Source: Stomorhina lunata
Lineage: Eukaryota; Arthropoda; Insecta; Diptera; Rhiniidae
Assembly: GCA_933228675.1 (NCBI GenBank)
Contig: OW121740.1
Location: 50,732,174-50,796,173 of the forward strand
Direction: 5' to 3'
Length of the DNA: 64,000 nucleotides
The first letter of the stretch is position 1. The number at the start of each line of letters is the position of its first letter. The notes under the pieces were generated by a model that had not been told where the DNA came from, searched no databases, and saw only the letters and a program-made list of their open reading frames with translations. The position numbers were made by a program, and so were the translations under genes. This document shows, in pieces, positions 1 through 10,140 of this stretch.

Positions 1-985
1 TAGATGCTTAGTAAATTTTATTTAAGTTTTCCTTTGATAATGCTAATACTGAATTTAATTGTCCAGTCATTGAGAAATGTCCACTAGAACTTTCTTTGAT
101 ATTGGGTGAGCTTGACCCTTTTTTCATCGGGGTCAAAGGTCAAAATTTTTATTTTTAGTGACAAAAATACGAAATGTTATGTTCGCTCCACACTAATAAA
201 TTTATAAACTACACGGTGTTACAAATCAGCTTTTTTTGTAAAAACTTGGAAAGCGACCTAGAGGGGTTTGTAGGCCTAGGTGGGGACATACAAAAACCAT
301 TTGCAAAGATTTTGAAACACTTAAAAATTTTCGAGATATTCGCAAAAAACTGTTTTTGGGGCAGGTCGTTGTACTTAAGTACCTCCAACTCTCACATTTT
401 CAGAGCGATTTTTAAATTTTAAACAGTTTTAGAAAGTCAATCAATCAAGCTTTTACAAACTTTATGCATAGGCCTTATATTCTATGAAATTTGGAAAGTT
501 CTAATCAAAAGTTTCGCTTTTTCTTCATTTTTTTTATAATTTTTTAAATTCAAAAGCATTAATTTCAAATTTTGTCTATAAAAACCTATTTTGTTTAATA
601 CAGTTTTTAAAGCTGGTTCTATATAGAAAGAAACGAGATACTACATGTTGATATAGGTTTACATTTACAAAAGTTATTTAACTTTTTTCAAATTTAAATT
701 TCTGGTAAAAATGTAATTTTAGTGCTTAAAACATGACCTAGTCGGTTTATGAAAAGCTTAATAACTTTTAAAGTTTTCGTCTAATTTAAAAAATGAAAAC
801 CACGTTTTATTAGGAACAATTCTCTTGTTATACTGGCATAAACTTTTTTGAGCTTTCATATAAGAATAAGCAATAAAAAGCTACTAAAGTAAAAAAAAAA
901 TGGACAAATTTTATTTTGTTTTTAGATATTTTTATGAAAAAAATACTTTTAATTTACAAATGTATCCAAAATGATATTCTAATTT
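1..985. other. AT-rich non-coding stretch, no gene seen
   Basis: The open frames here are short, AT-driven and without recognisable motifs. The stretch has long A and T runs and repeated TTTAAAA-type words, as expected for fly intronic or intergenic DNA. A GGGTCA/A/AGGTCA direct repeat lies near the left edge and is listed separately. Nothing else can be supported. Confidence 0.6.
130..142 (+). promoter_or_regulatory. DR1-type nuclear receptor motif (candidate)
   Basis: Two hexamers, GGGTCA and AGGTCA, are in direct repeat with one A between them. This is the DR1 arrangement known to bind USP/RXR and HNF4-type nuclear receptors. Related AGGTCA-A-AGGTC words occur at 36,907-36,919 and 44,976-44,988, and on the other strand at 29,046-29,058, so the motif may be carried by dispersed repeats. 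Function is inference; a 13-bp match occurs by chance in large genomes. Confidence 0.25.
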
Positions 986-1081
986 AAGAGTGTTCCGAAT
1001 AAAATTTACACTTACTATTTCAGAAAAAAACTTATCCATAGCACAACAAATAATATTTTTTTTGAATCACATTAGCTTTTA
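986..1081 (+). mobile_element. Relic left end of a DD37E-type Tc1/mariner element
   Basis: From AAGAGTGTTC onward this matches, with many substitutions, the left ~95 bp of the DD37E transposon present three times elsewhere in the window. Shared features are the AAGAGTGTTC terminus, a TTACTATTT block, a TTATCCATAG block and a following T-run with GAATCA/GATCAA. The match seems to resume after 1776 (TATATGTACGATATTA against ATAGATATGTCAGATACTATTA). The relic was therefore already present when the DUF4817-type element inserted at its TA. It is a much older copy than the other three. Confidence 0.55.
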
Positions 1082-1774
1082 TACAAGGTGGCGCAAAAAT
1101 AACCTTCCGATGTTTTTTGGCTGTAATTTAAAACAAAAATGAAAGACTTTGATTCTTCTTGTGGATTATTCTTATTTGGTTTTGCAATTTTTTTTTACAT
1201 CAAGTCGAGAATATGATGTCATGAAAATGGCCACCGCCATAGTTGATTGTCATTTGAGCCCTTTTTATGGCCAAAACTTCCGGCGATAGGTCCTCACATT
1301 CTTGACGGATATTGTCTTTAAGAGCTGCAAGAGTCTGAGGCTTGTTGACATAAACCCTCGACTTCAAAAAGCCCCACAAAAAGAAGTCTGCAGCGGTCAA
1401 ATCAGGCGATCTTGCTGGCCAGTGCAAATCGCCAAAACGGGAGACTAGGCGCCCGGGGTCTGCCACGCCTGGCAGCATCTCGTGTTGTGCCAGTCTCTTC
1501 GAGGCGAGCGGCTAAATGTGTTTCACCAGTAGGCGTTGGACGGCCAGGAAATCTACCACGAAATTCACGTTGTGCCAAAGTCACCGACCGATTATTGGTC
1601 AAATAAATAGTCACCAATATTCCGCGTTCTGGAACAGTGTAGCGTAACATTGTTTGTTAACGTGTATTTCGCAAGTGTTTACTACACAAATGTCAAAACA
1701 GAATTGACATTAGGGGCCAATCGCAAAATTTATAGCAATTTCTGATAGGAGGATTACTTTTGCGCCACCTTGTA
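1082..1774 (-). mobile_element. Internally deleted Tc1/mariner-superfamily element (DUF4817/DDE type)
   Basis: The ends are inverted repeats starting TACAAGGTGGCGCAAAA, followed by TAACCTTCC on the left and GTAATCCTCC on the right, so about 27 bp with mismatches. TA dinucleotides flank both ends, at 1080-1081 and 1775-1776, as expected for TA target duplication. The 693-bp body carries only the N-terminal and C-terminal parts of a transposase on the minus strand. A full element of this type would be roughly 1.2-1.3 kb, so the middle is missing. It could only be moved by a transposase supplied elsewhere. Confidence 0.85.
1200..1650 (-). pseudogene. Transposase remnant: DUF4817 helix-turn-helix joined to DDE tail
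   Basis: Read on the minus strand from the ATG at 1650, the first ~65 residues match the DUF4817 DNA-binding region of insect IS630/mariner-like transposases (YTVPERGILVTIYL, AQREFRGRFPGR, then GRPRAPS). The next recognisable piece, in another frame from about 1478, is the end of the DDE domain: RFGDLHWPARSPDL, FFLWGFLKSRVYVNKPQTL, and the tail GGHFHDIIF just before the stop at 1200. The first two catalytic acids and everything between the GRPR motif and the third acid are absent, with the deletion joint near 1,441-1,452. Non-functional. The identification rests on remembered family motifs, and the exact family name is uncertain. Confidence 0.8.
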
Positions 1775-1825
1775 TATATGTACGATATTAAAAATGGAGC
1801 ATTAAAAAAAACCTAAATCAGAAAA

Positions 1826-2010
1826 AAAAAGTTCACTCAGTCAGACTCACTTGGATTCTAAGGTGATCCCTCTATGGTAAGATTTCTGTACCAGTAGCTT
1901 CAATAAATATGCCTATTTTGCGAGCATTTATGTTCGATAGAACAGCTAAATCATGCAAAAAAATATGCGCCCAGATCTAAACCACTTAGATTGCTCTAGA
2001 GAGGGGCCGT
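1826..2010 (+). repeat. Dispersed repeat with CACTTGG...TTCTAA block, copy 1
   Basis: This segment aligns with 47,780-47,960. Shared blocks in order are CACTTGGRTTCTAARGTG, CCAGTAGCTTC, a CGA(G/A)CATTTA stretch, TTCGATAGA, and AAAYCATGCARAAAA. Similar sequences are widespread in brachyceran fly genomes as far as I recall, but I cannot name the family. It is too short and diverged to show element ends. Confidence 0.5.
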
Positions 2011-2704
2011 GATAAAGGCTGAAAGTGACTATATCTTCCTCACTGATGTTATGTTATGGCAAATGCGACAATGGTCAAAGTGGGTCTGATTACCAGATAC
2101 ACATACATTGTTGCAACTTTAACTAATACCTACATTTTCCTATCATCTAGATGACAGTTCAATTTTTCCAATTTTCCATAGCCAAAAAAAAATAATAAAC
2201 CAAATAAAAGTATTTTTTTTTATATTCTTAACTTGATTAAACTAAACTAAGAAAAAAACGAAAATAAAATAAATTTTATATTAAAGTCGTGTTGTGACCA
2301 TTAATACTTCCTTAATTGAAGTTCGCAGTTAGTTAGAAGAAACACTAGATGAACAACAAAGAAACAACGGCAAACATACAAAACTGAGCAGCACAGTGGG
2401 GTGAGTTGAGAAAAACGTTTAGAGGATTTTAAAAAATTTTATGTGATTTTTGAGTATGTTTTTTATAAAGAGAAATGACACTCAGGCAAATACTGTCTAT
2501 ACAATTGTATATAGTTTATACAGTTATTGGCTTATCTTTTTTGGAAAGGGGTTAATAGAAGAGGGGTGAAAGCTGGTGAAAAGAAGAGATAAAGCTTTGT
2601 TAAACGCTGTAATTGCACGTTATGTCTATTTTTAGAAAAGTGAAGCTGCGACATTTATTGTTATTTTGACACATTGTTTAAGCTTTTTGTTCTACAGCCA
2701 ATTG
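2011..2704. other. No gene seen
   Basis: AT-rich sequence with A- and T-runs and no open frame of note. Around 2,400-2,720 the composition is slightly more balanced, but I recognise no motif. Confidence 0.5.
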
Positions 2705-2776
2705 TATTTATTTTACATCGACTGCGTGTTACTGCTGCAGGCTTACCGCCGTTAGAGGATGCTGTCGTAATTCATA
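2705..2776 (-). repeat. SINE-like tail segment, left half of an interrupted copy
   Basis: The block TACATCGACTGCGTGTTACT, followed by GCTGCAGGCTTACCGCC, is matched at 20,085-20,135 (ATCGACGGTGTGTTAGTGCT, then GTGGGCTTACTGCCG). The non-autonomous hAT at 2777-3989 separates it from the tRNA-like head at 4,030-4,125. Removing the hAT and one target copy brings tail and head together, so the two halves are probably one SINE read on the minus strand. This is inference from position. Confidence 0.45.
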
Positions 2777-3989
2777 CAGAGACCGAATATTGTTTTATTT
2801 TTTAAATCAATCAAGTATAAATATCATTGCCGATGAAAATTTATTTTCATTTCGAACGATGAATAAAAATGAGGGATTTATATTTGAAATATAAATATCC
2901 CTCATGATGAAAATTTTAAATATCTTTAACGATAAATATCCGAACAGAAAAATATTTTATTGATTGTTTTATTTTTGAACTTCTGTTTTGACTTTGAAAA
3001 AATAAAATATTTTTGAAACTTTAAAATTTTCAACAATGAATGTATGAATATGTTTCCAATTAATTGCAATGTTTTAGGACAAACCTATTAGTCCGAATGG
3101 AACTATTGGTGGTTTCTTTGACTCGCAAAACCATTTCAACATATCTTTGCAACAATAATTTAATTTGTTGTTATTTAAACGTCCTAGAGACTTTTTATAC
3201 CAGGACAAATCTTCTTCTTTTGTCATCCTTGACTCCCAGTGGAGTATAGGGCCTGGGAGGATGCAGCAATTTCCTGGCTTCTCTAGCTACCAGGTAAGAA
3301 CTGTATCCAATTCCCACTCTAACCTTCTCGTAGTACATCCTGGAAACCTGAGCAACCTAGTTTTAGATGCGGTAAACAACCCGTCTGGGATTCTAGGTCA
3401 GGGCTAATATAAAAGGGAGTTATCTTAGAGCCATTCCAACGTATGTGGTGTGAGGGTAAAGTACGAAAATGCTCAACATGTTAGTTGGGCTACAAGCGGG
3501 CGTCAGTCTTGGATTGAGCGCCTCGCTATACAAACGTGGCTTATGTCTTTGCACCCATCACCCATCGACTTAGCACTCACGATATTTTAAGCATGGAAAG
3601 AAACAACATTACAGAATATACTACTCCAAGGGGTAATCATGAGAGAAATCCCCCTGATACGGCAGCTGGCGCAAGAATTTTGGAGTTGCCTAATCTATGT
3701 AAGAACATTATGATGAATGATGCCAGGACAAATACAGAAATAAAATTTGAATATTTCCTATCAAAATTTTTTTTCATCGGATGAAAAAAGATGAAAATTA
3801 TTTTGAACTGATAAATATCCCAAACGATTTTTTTATTTTTTATTTTCATCGGATTGAAAAACGATACAAAATTTTTCGAACAATTAAAAATCTTTAGGGA
3901 TTTTTATTATTTTTTAAACTTCAATGATTGTTTTTGTTTGGATTAAAATATGAAAATATTGTTTTAAAAGTATTAATATTCGGTCTCTG
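2777..3989. mobile_element. Non-autonomous hAT element with 8-bp target duplication
   Basis: The ends are perfect 15-bp inverted repeats, CAGAGACCGAATATT, at 2777-2791 and 3975-3989. The flanks are identical 8-bp direct repeats AATTCATA (2769-2776 and 3990-3997). An 8-bp duplication with CAG...CTG termini is the hallmark of the hAT superfamily. The 1,213-bp body encodes no recognisable transposase. Sub-terminal regions are AT-rich and repeat ATTTTCATCG/GATGAAAA words, with an imperfect hairpin around GAGGGAT...ATCCCTC at 2,873-2,904. The middle (about 3,180-3,720) is clearly richer in G+C and has 60-80-codon open frames that I do not recognise. The interior could be captured host DNA or the remains of a longer element. 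Confidence 0.85.
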
Positions 3990-3997
3990 AATTCATA

Positions 3998-4128
3998 ATT
4001 TTAATAGAAATTATTTTCAGAAATTGATGACGCCGCGACAGGCGCTCAAACCCAGACTGAATATAATATGTTATGATTAGTAGTCGACGTGCTAACCAAT
4101 TAAGCCACAGCAATTAGCCTTAATCAAT
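3998..4128 (-). mobile_element. tRNA-derived SINE head (A and B boxes), minus strand
   Basis: On the minus strand, GTGGCTTAATTGGTTAGC (4,108-4,091) fits a tRNA A box and TGGGTTTGAGCGCC (4,054-4,041) fits a B box with one or two mismatches to GGTTCGANNCC. The boxes are about 40 bp apart, as in tRNA genes and SINEs. The anticodon-arm region does not fold cleanly, so this is not a functional tRNA gene. It fits an internal RNA polymerase III promoter of a SINE whose tail continues leftward, across the hAT insertion, to about 2,705. Confidence 0.5.
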
Positions 4129-5389
4129 GTTTAAGCTTCTCTACTTTAGGAATAGATGAATCAAACGAATTAATAAAGAAGCATTTTGGAAGAATATGTT
4201 ATATGAATAGGTTATAGTCAAATATCTTCATAGTCTAAGCGTATTTAATTACTACATTGCCACACTTATCTCAGCTTAACTAACTCACTCTGAGGCCATT
4301 CGACTCCAATCAAAAAAATTTGACAAGGCCTTAATTATACAGTTATACTTCTAAAGATCCCCGCTGCCCCAGTGTGCAGCGGCATGTAATACACAACTTT
4401 TATTTATGCCACTCTAAAGCTGTATATGAAATACATACATACAATACATGCGACCAGATACGAGTATGTAAGAGTGTAAATGTTTACATTTCATATATTA
4501 CACGAACTTTTATAGAAAAATTATAAAAAATCACAAGAAAAAAAGATGAGAAGTTTAAGAAAAGGAAGGAGAAGAAGAGGAAGGTGAAGAGAAAAAAACC
4601 TATATACAATACAATACTTAATACTTGGCATAATTATCGCTGCAACGTGCAATGAATGCATTTAATAGCAGCATGCACTAGCAACTACAACAGCAGCAAC
4701 AACAATAACAACAACTAACTTATAGCAGGAAAAAAATACTATTGCGCAGTAGAATTTTTATATAAAAAAGCAACAACATCAACATATCTATGGAGTGGAA
4801 GAAGTAGAAAAAAAACCTAGAAAAATAATAAAAATAAAAGAAAATAAAACTTCCCAGCCCACCACCAACCAACCAAGCAACTCCAGCTACAACATCGACA
4901 TCATCATCATCGTCATCTTTATAATAAAATTTAAAACTTTTTTGTTTTTTTTTTTTTTTTGTTGAAAGAAAAACGAACCTTATAAGATAAACATTTCCAC
5001 GTTTGCTGCTTAAAGCCTCCGGAAAACCAAAACAAAACTTTGAGACTTAGGCTTCTTTTTAAGATCAGCAACGAAACCAAGAAGTTTAGCAGCAGCACCA
5101 GCAACATCATCAACAACAACACCAAGAAGCATCGTCATCATTTTCAGCTGCTGCAGTTATGGCAACAACTGAATAAAAAATGGCTTAGAATAGAAAAAGA
5201 ACTTATCTGTGATTGTCATGTTGAGTCATGTCAAAGCAACAGTTTTGTTTCCTTTAATTTTATTTTCATGCAAACCAAATAGAGGTCTCCTTCAAGTGAT
5301 TCGTTATTTCAAATCATGGTAAAGTTGACAATATAGGACTACTAGCAATTTTGCCTTTATACATCTTAAATAGCTTCATTTCAATCTCA
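4129..5389. other. A-rich and CAA/CAG-rich non-coding DNA
   Basis: The left part is plain AT-rich DNA. From about 4,600 to 5,180 the sequence is dominated by imperfect CAA, CAG, ATC and A-run tracts such as CAGCAGCAACAACAATAAC and ATCATCATCATCGTCATC. Such cryptic trinucleotide tracts are typical of fly introns and regulatory DNA. The open frames on both strands come from these tracts and are not genes. No promoter or splice signal stands out. Confidence 0.5.
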
Positions 5390-8370
5390 TCTACTACTGC
5401 TAATACTACTGATACTACTACTACTGATACTACTACTGCTACTACTACTGCTACTTTTACAATTTACTGCTACTTTTACAATTTCCGAACTATTCTAGTT
5501 TTGTACTACTGCTACCAGTAATTCTGATGCTCAATTGATTCCAAATATCAAAAATTTTAAAACTAATTGCTTTTCTTTTTTGATATTGCTACTTAACTAT
5601 TTTTAATTTTACTTACTAATATAATTGCAACCTTTTTTGTAAACTCTCTATTAACTAATGTATATTTTTTAAATAGTAGTCTTATGATTATTTAAGTTGC
5701 TACTTCAACTGATATATTTTACCAGCTCAGTTGATTTACTACTACTTCTTCTGATAGCACAATAAAAATAGAAACTCATTGATATTTTGAGCTACTTCTT
5801 AAATTTCCGTATATTTTAATTTATTACTACTGCTACCAGATATTGAATTCAAATTCTGAAGATAGTTTTAGCAGAAATGACTCCGAGTTTTAAAATATTT
5901 TTAAATTACTTTTGCTTTCATGTTACTACTGCTACTTAACTAGTATTAGTTGCTACTTTAAGTGCTACCCTATATGTTAGCTATGCTTAAATGTATTGTA
6001 GTACAGTATTAAATTATTGCTACATTATTTGCTATTTTAGTGCAAACCAATTTCTGGTATTCTAGTCTTGTACTTCTAAAAATAGCAGTATTTTACTACT
6101 ACTTTTGATAGCGTTAATCTTCTACTCCAACTAGAAGGAATTTTATACTACCACCAATCATAAAGAACTTATACTGCTACTAATAGTAGACACGAAGTAA
6201 TTATTCAATAATTACTACTAATATTAAGCACTCTCGTAAAATCTCAAATAGAACTGCTTATATGTCAACATTTTGGTAGTATATGATTGTAAATATATAG
6301 TAAAGGTAGCAGTAGTTAATATTTTACTTAGGCTAGAAACATAAGTACCATAAGTAACTTTAAGTGCTACCCTATCTGTTAGCTACGCTTAAATGTCATT
6401 TAGAAGTTATAGAATTAAATTATTGCTACATTATCTGCTATTTTAGTTATCATTATTATTTCTGGTATTCTAGTCTAATACTTCTGAAAATAGCAGTATT
6501 TTACTACTACTTTTGATAGCGTTAATCTACTCCAACTAGAAGGAATTTTATACTACCACCAATCATAAAGAACTTATACTGCTACTACTAGTAGACGTGA
6601 AGTAATTATTCAATAATTACTACTAATATTAAGCACTCTCGTAAAATCTCAATTAGAACTGCTTATATCTCAACTTTTTGGTAGTAAAGGTAGCAGTAGT
6701 TAATGTTTTACTTTGGCTAGAAACATAAGTACCATAAGTAAGTTTTAGTGCTACCCTATCTGTTAGCTTTGCTTAAAAGTCATTTAGTAGTTATAGAATT
6801 AAATTATTGCTACATTATTTGCTATTTTAGTTATCATTATTGCTTCTGGTATTCTAGTCTAATACTTCTAAAAATAGCAGTATTTTACTACTACTTTTGA
6901 TAGCGTTAATCTTCTACTGCGACTAGAAGGAATTTTATACTACCACCAATCATAAAGAACTTATACTGCTACTACTAGTAGACATGAAGTAATTATTCAA
7001 TAATTACTACTAATATTAAGCACTCTCGTAAAATCTCAAATAGAACTGCTTATATCTCAACATTTTGGTAGTATATGATTGTAAATATAGTAAAGGTAGC
7101 AGTAGTCAATATTTTACTTAGGCTAGATACATAAGTATCATAAGTAATAATTAATTTTTACTAATAATACTGCTACTTACTGCTTTTTTATCATAGATAC
7201 GGTTGTAAATGGGTTTACTAATAGTAATAAAATTATAACAGAAACAGTAAACGAACATTGACTACCTAAAATGTAAAGTAGCAATTATAAGAGTTATAAA
7301 TTTACTCCAAATTCTTAACTTTTATTCTACTTTCCATTGTAGTTGCTATTATTATTTTACTTCTAATATTTTATGACTATTTCGAATGTGCTTTCTAAGT
7401 ATGCTAAGGAAGTCATTATGAAGGTGTCATTAAAAAAAAGCAAAAATAGTGAAGGTAGCAGTAGTAAAAATTCTAGTTCTGCTAGAAGTCGTCTTTCATC
7501 TTAGTTGCTACTATAAGGGCTATTGATACTACTAATAGTAACATCAATTTTAACATTCTTAGTAGCTACAATAACTGTTATAACTACTGCTATTATTACT
7601 ATTTTATGACTATTTCGAAAGTGCTACTACTTCTACTTTCAAGTTTTGGTAGCAATTCCAATACTTCTAGAAGGAATATTTCGTCTCAGTTGCTACTATA
7701 CTGGCTTTTACTACTTTTAATAGTAATGTCTACTTTACTTTCTTAGCTGCTGCTATTACTGCTAATATTAAGAGTAACTCTTATTTGTGGGCAGGAACTA
7801 AATTTTGTGACTTTTTCGAAATTACTACTACTATATTTAAATTATGGTAGCAACTGAAGAGAACCATAAAATATGAATAGAATATGAAAACTGAAGGAAG
7901 CAGTAGCTAAAATTTAAATACTGCTGAAAGCAAACTTTAATCTTAGTTCCTTACTTCTATTACTACTGTTAATAGCAATATCAACTCTACTCTCTTGCTA
8001 CTATTACTAATACTGCTTATATTAGCAGCAACTCTAATTCTAATGAGCAGGTATTACTATTTTATATCTATTTCGAAAGAGTTACTACAAAATAAACACT
8101 TTAGCGTTAAGTGAAGGAAGCCATGCTAAAAGTAGCAATAAAGGAAGTGTGAATAGTGAAGGTAGCAGCAGTAAAAAATTCGATAAATGCTAGAAGCAAT
8201 ATTTTATTTAAGTTGCAATTGTAATGGCTATTACTACTGTTAATAGTAGTATCAACTCTACGTTCTTAGTTGCTTTTCTAATATCAATAGTGAAGGAAAC
8301 AGCAGTTAAAATTATAATTCCGCTAGTAGCATGTTTCTATAAACTCTACTTTTTTAAGCATGTAGTACAT
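5390..8370. repeat. Decayed TAC/GTA trinucleotide domain
   Basis: For almost 3 kb the sequence repeats the words CTACTACTGCTA, GTAGCAGTAG and TACTACTACT, with variable AT-rich spacers. Both strands of the word are used. The purest tract is at 5,392-5,460. It appears to be an old trinucleotide expansion broken up by substitutions and local duplications. The tract ends where the LINE begins, so the LINE's open frame reads through its last ~150 bp. Confidence 0.7.
5945..7145 (+). repeat. ~390-bp tandem repeat, three copies
   Basis: Three adjacent copies start at the shared phrase AGTGCTACCCTAT, at 5,961, 6,363 and 6,747, giving periods of about 402 and 384 bp. Each copy contains, in order, ATTGCTACATTAT, TTCTGGTATTCTAGTC, ATAGCAGTATTTTACTACTA, CTAGAAGGAATTTTATACTA, CAATAATTACTACTAAT, and AAGGTAGCAGTAG. 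Copies 2 and 3 are the most alike. They are far better conserved than the surrounding domain, so the unit was duplicated after the microsatellite had begun to decay. Confidence 0.85.
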
Positions 8371-10071
8371 GTAGTACCGCGATGCTCCACAAAGGGGCCA
8401 ACAACCATTAGTCAGGCTGGAGATAATATCCAGAGGCTTCCTGACTCCCGCGGTACCAAACAATCTCCGGTGGGATTCATAGCCCTAGAACGACTACTAA
8501 CAGTTGAGCCCCAAACGGCCCAGGGACTGCTGTCCTTAACGCCTAAGCGCACAAATAAAGACAACATAAAGAAAAGTGTTTTAGCGGATCTTAACATAAA
8601 TAAGTCTTCCGGGCAGGATGGCATTCCAGCACTGGTTTTGAAGCAGTGCTCTTCGACGTTAGCTCGTCCATTAGCAAACCTTTTTAGCACCGTGTACCAC
8701 GCCGGTGAGTTTCCTATGTGTTGGAAGGTTGCTAATGTAACGCCAATCCCAAAAAAAGGTGAGGCTAGCAACCCCGAAAATTACCGGCCAATAGCAATTT
8801 GTTCCGCGCTTTCCAAAGTGATGGAAAGTATGGTAAACTATCATCTAGTTAAATATTTGGAGTCTAATAACCTACTAAACGACCGGCTATATCGTAGGGG
8901 CCGCTCTACGGGTGATGTATTAGCCTTTTTATCGGAAAAATGGTGCCGTTCTATTCACCGTTTTGGCGAAAGTAAAGTTATAGCTCTCGATATTTCTAAG
9001 GCGTTCGATAGAGTATGGCATGGAGCACTTCTATCAAAACTTATTGCTTTTGTTGTAGGTAACAATTTCTCTCGGTTCATATCGAGCTTTCTCAGAGATC
9101 GCACTAGAAGAATTGTTATAGATGGGATATCGTCCGACGAATTCAAGATCAATTCGGGGGTACCACAAGGCTCCGTTCTTTCTCCTACTCTATTTCTTAT
9201 TTTTCTAAATGACCTTCTATGTCAAACTTCCAACCCTATCTACTCTTTTGCAGATGATAGCAACATCTGTCATTCGTATTCATTTAACTATAGGCCAAGC
9301 ATATTGGAGATCAATTCCAAGAGGCAAACCATGAATGATACGCTTAATTCCGACCTATCTACAACATCCGATTGGGGTCGTTTAAATAGGGTCGATTTCA
9401 ACGCTCGAAAGACCCAATGTTGTGTGTTAACACACAAACGCGTTACGAACAATGTTGCATCATCTGTAATTATGGTTGGTATAAATATTGAGGAATCAGA
9501 AACTCTTGATGTTCTAGGCATGAAAATTCACTGTGATGTCCGCTGGACTAATCACGTCTTTCAAGTGTCGAAAGAAGCATTCAAGTGTCTCGGTTTTCTA
9601 AAGCGGTGTAAGACATACTTCACTCCAACTGATCTTCTTAATATCTATACCACTTATATCCGACCGAAAATGGAATACAACTCTCATGTATGGGCCGGTG
9701 CTTCAAAGTCTATTTTGGAGCTTCCCGACCGTGTACAAGAGAGGGCGAAGGTGCTTATCGGTGACAGTAGGGTAGCCAACTCCATTGCCTCATTGGAGCA
9801 TCGTCGTAATGTGGGTTGCGTTTCACTGTTCTATCGCTACTATAATGGGATGTGCTCAAATGAAATTAGGGATCTTGTTCCTGAAACTCGTACATTTCTT
9901 CATAGCACACGCAACTCTACAAGGGTTCACCCGTTTTTTAGCCGTACAGCGCGAATATGGAATAAACTTCCTGCATCAGTCTTTCCCTCTGATTATGATA
10001 TCCAAAGGTTCAAATCAAATATCCTCAAACACTACTCCCTCTATCATCCTTCCCACAACCTATTTTCCTAG
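8224..10071 (+). CDS. Reverse transcriptase of a Jockey/CR1-like LINE (5'-truncated)
   Basis: An RNA-directed DNA polymerase that would copy LINE RNA at a nicked chromosomal target. The 615-codon frame is open to a TAG at 10,071. Residues 1 to about 50 are a read-through of the flanking trinucleotide domain and are not native; the ATG at 8,224 is not the natural start. From about residue 115 the RT domain is clear: LNINKSSGQDGIPALVLK (fingers), ENYRPIAICSALSKVME, ALDISKAFDRVW at 254-265 with the first catalytic Asp at 256, GVPQGSVLSPTLF at 312-324, and the FADD box at 342-345 with the catalytic Asp pair. A C-terminal region with IYTTYIRPKMEYNSHVW (474-490) and RTARIWNKLP (574-583) fits Jockey and CR1 clades; I do not choose between them. 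The endonuclease domain is missing, so this copy cannot retrotranspose alone. An old fragment of a related element lies at 34,264-34,484. Confidence 0.9.
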   Translation: MAITTVNSSINSTFLVAFLISIVKETAVKIIIPLVACFYKLYFFKHVVHVVPRCSTKGPTTISQAGDNIQRLPDSRGTKQSPVGFIALERLLTVEPQTAQGLLSLTPKRTNKDNIKKSVLADLNINKSSGQDGIPALVLKQCSSTLARPLANLFSTVYHAGEFPMCWKVANVTPIPKKGEASNPENYRPIAICSALSKVMESMVNYHLVKYLESNNLLNDRLYRRGRSTGDVLAFLSEKWCRSIHRFGESKVIALDISKAFDRVWHGALLSKLIAFVVGNNFSRFISSFLRDRTRRIVIDGISSDEFKINSGVPQGSVLSPTLFLIFLNDLLCQTSNPIYSFADDSNICHSYSFNYRPSILEINSKRQTMNDTLNSDLSTTSDWGRLNRVDFNARKTQCCVLTHKRVTNNVASSVIMVGINIEESETLDVLGMKIHCDVRWTNHVFQVSKEAFKCLGFLKRCKTYFTPTDLLNIYTTYIRPKMEYNSHVWAGASKSILELPDRVQERAKVLIGDSRVANSIASLEHRRNVGCVSLFYRYYNGMCSNEIRDLVPETRTFLHSTRNSTRVHPFFSRTARIWNKLPASVFPSDYDIQRFKSNILKHYSLYHPSHNLFS

Positions 10072-10140
10072 TTCCATCACAATGCATATGCATATGTAGG
10101 GGTCATCCCCTGAGTGTTGGTCCAATACAAAAAAAAAAAA
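8378..10140 (+). mobile_element. 5'-truncated non-LTR retrotransposon (LINE)
   Basis: The element consists of a reverse transcriptase reading frame, a ~57-bp 3' untranslated region and a terminal poly(A) tract at 10,129-10,140. No endonuclease domain or 5' region is present, which is the usual result of incomplete target-primed reverse transcription. The left junction is placed near 8,378, where the trinucleotide domain gives way to more balanced sequence; it could be off by tens of bases. I did not find a convincing target-site duplication. The uninterrupted frame shows that it is a young insertion. Confidence 0.85.

Noticed and set aside
3536..3784. 82-codon frame inside the hAT element
   Set aside because: No hAT transposase or other known motif; without database search it cannot be called a gene.
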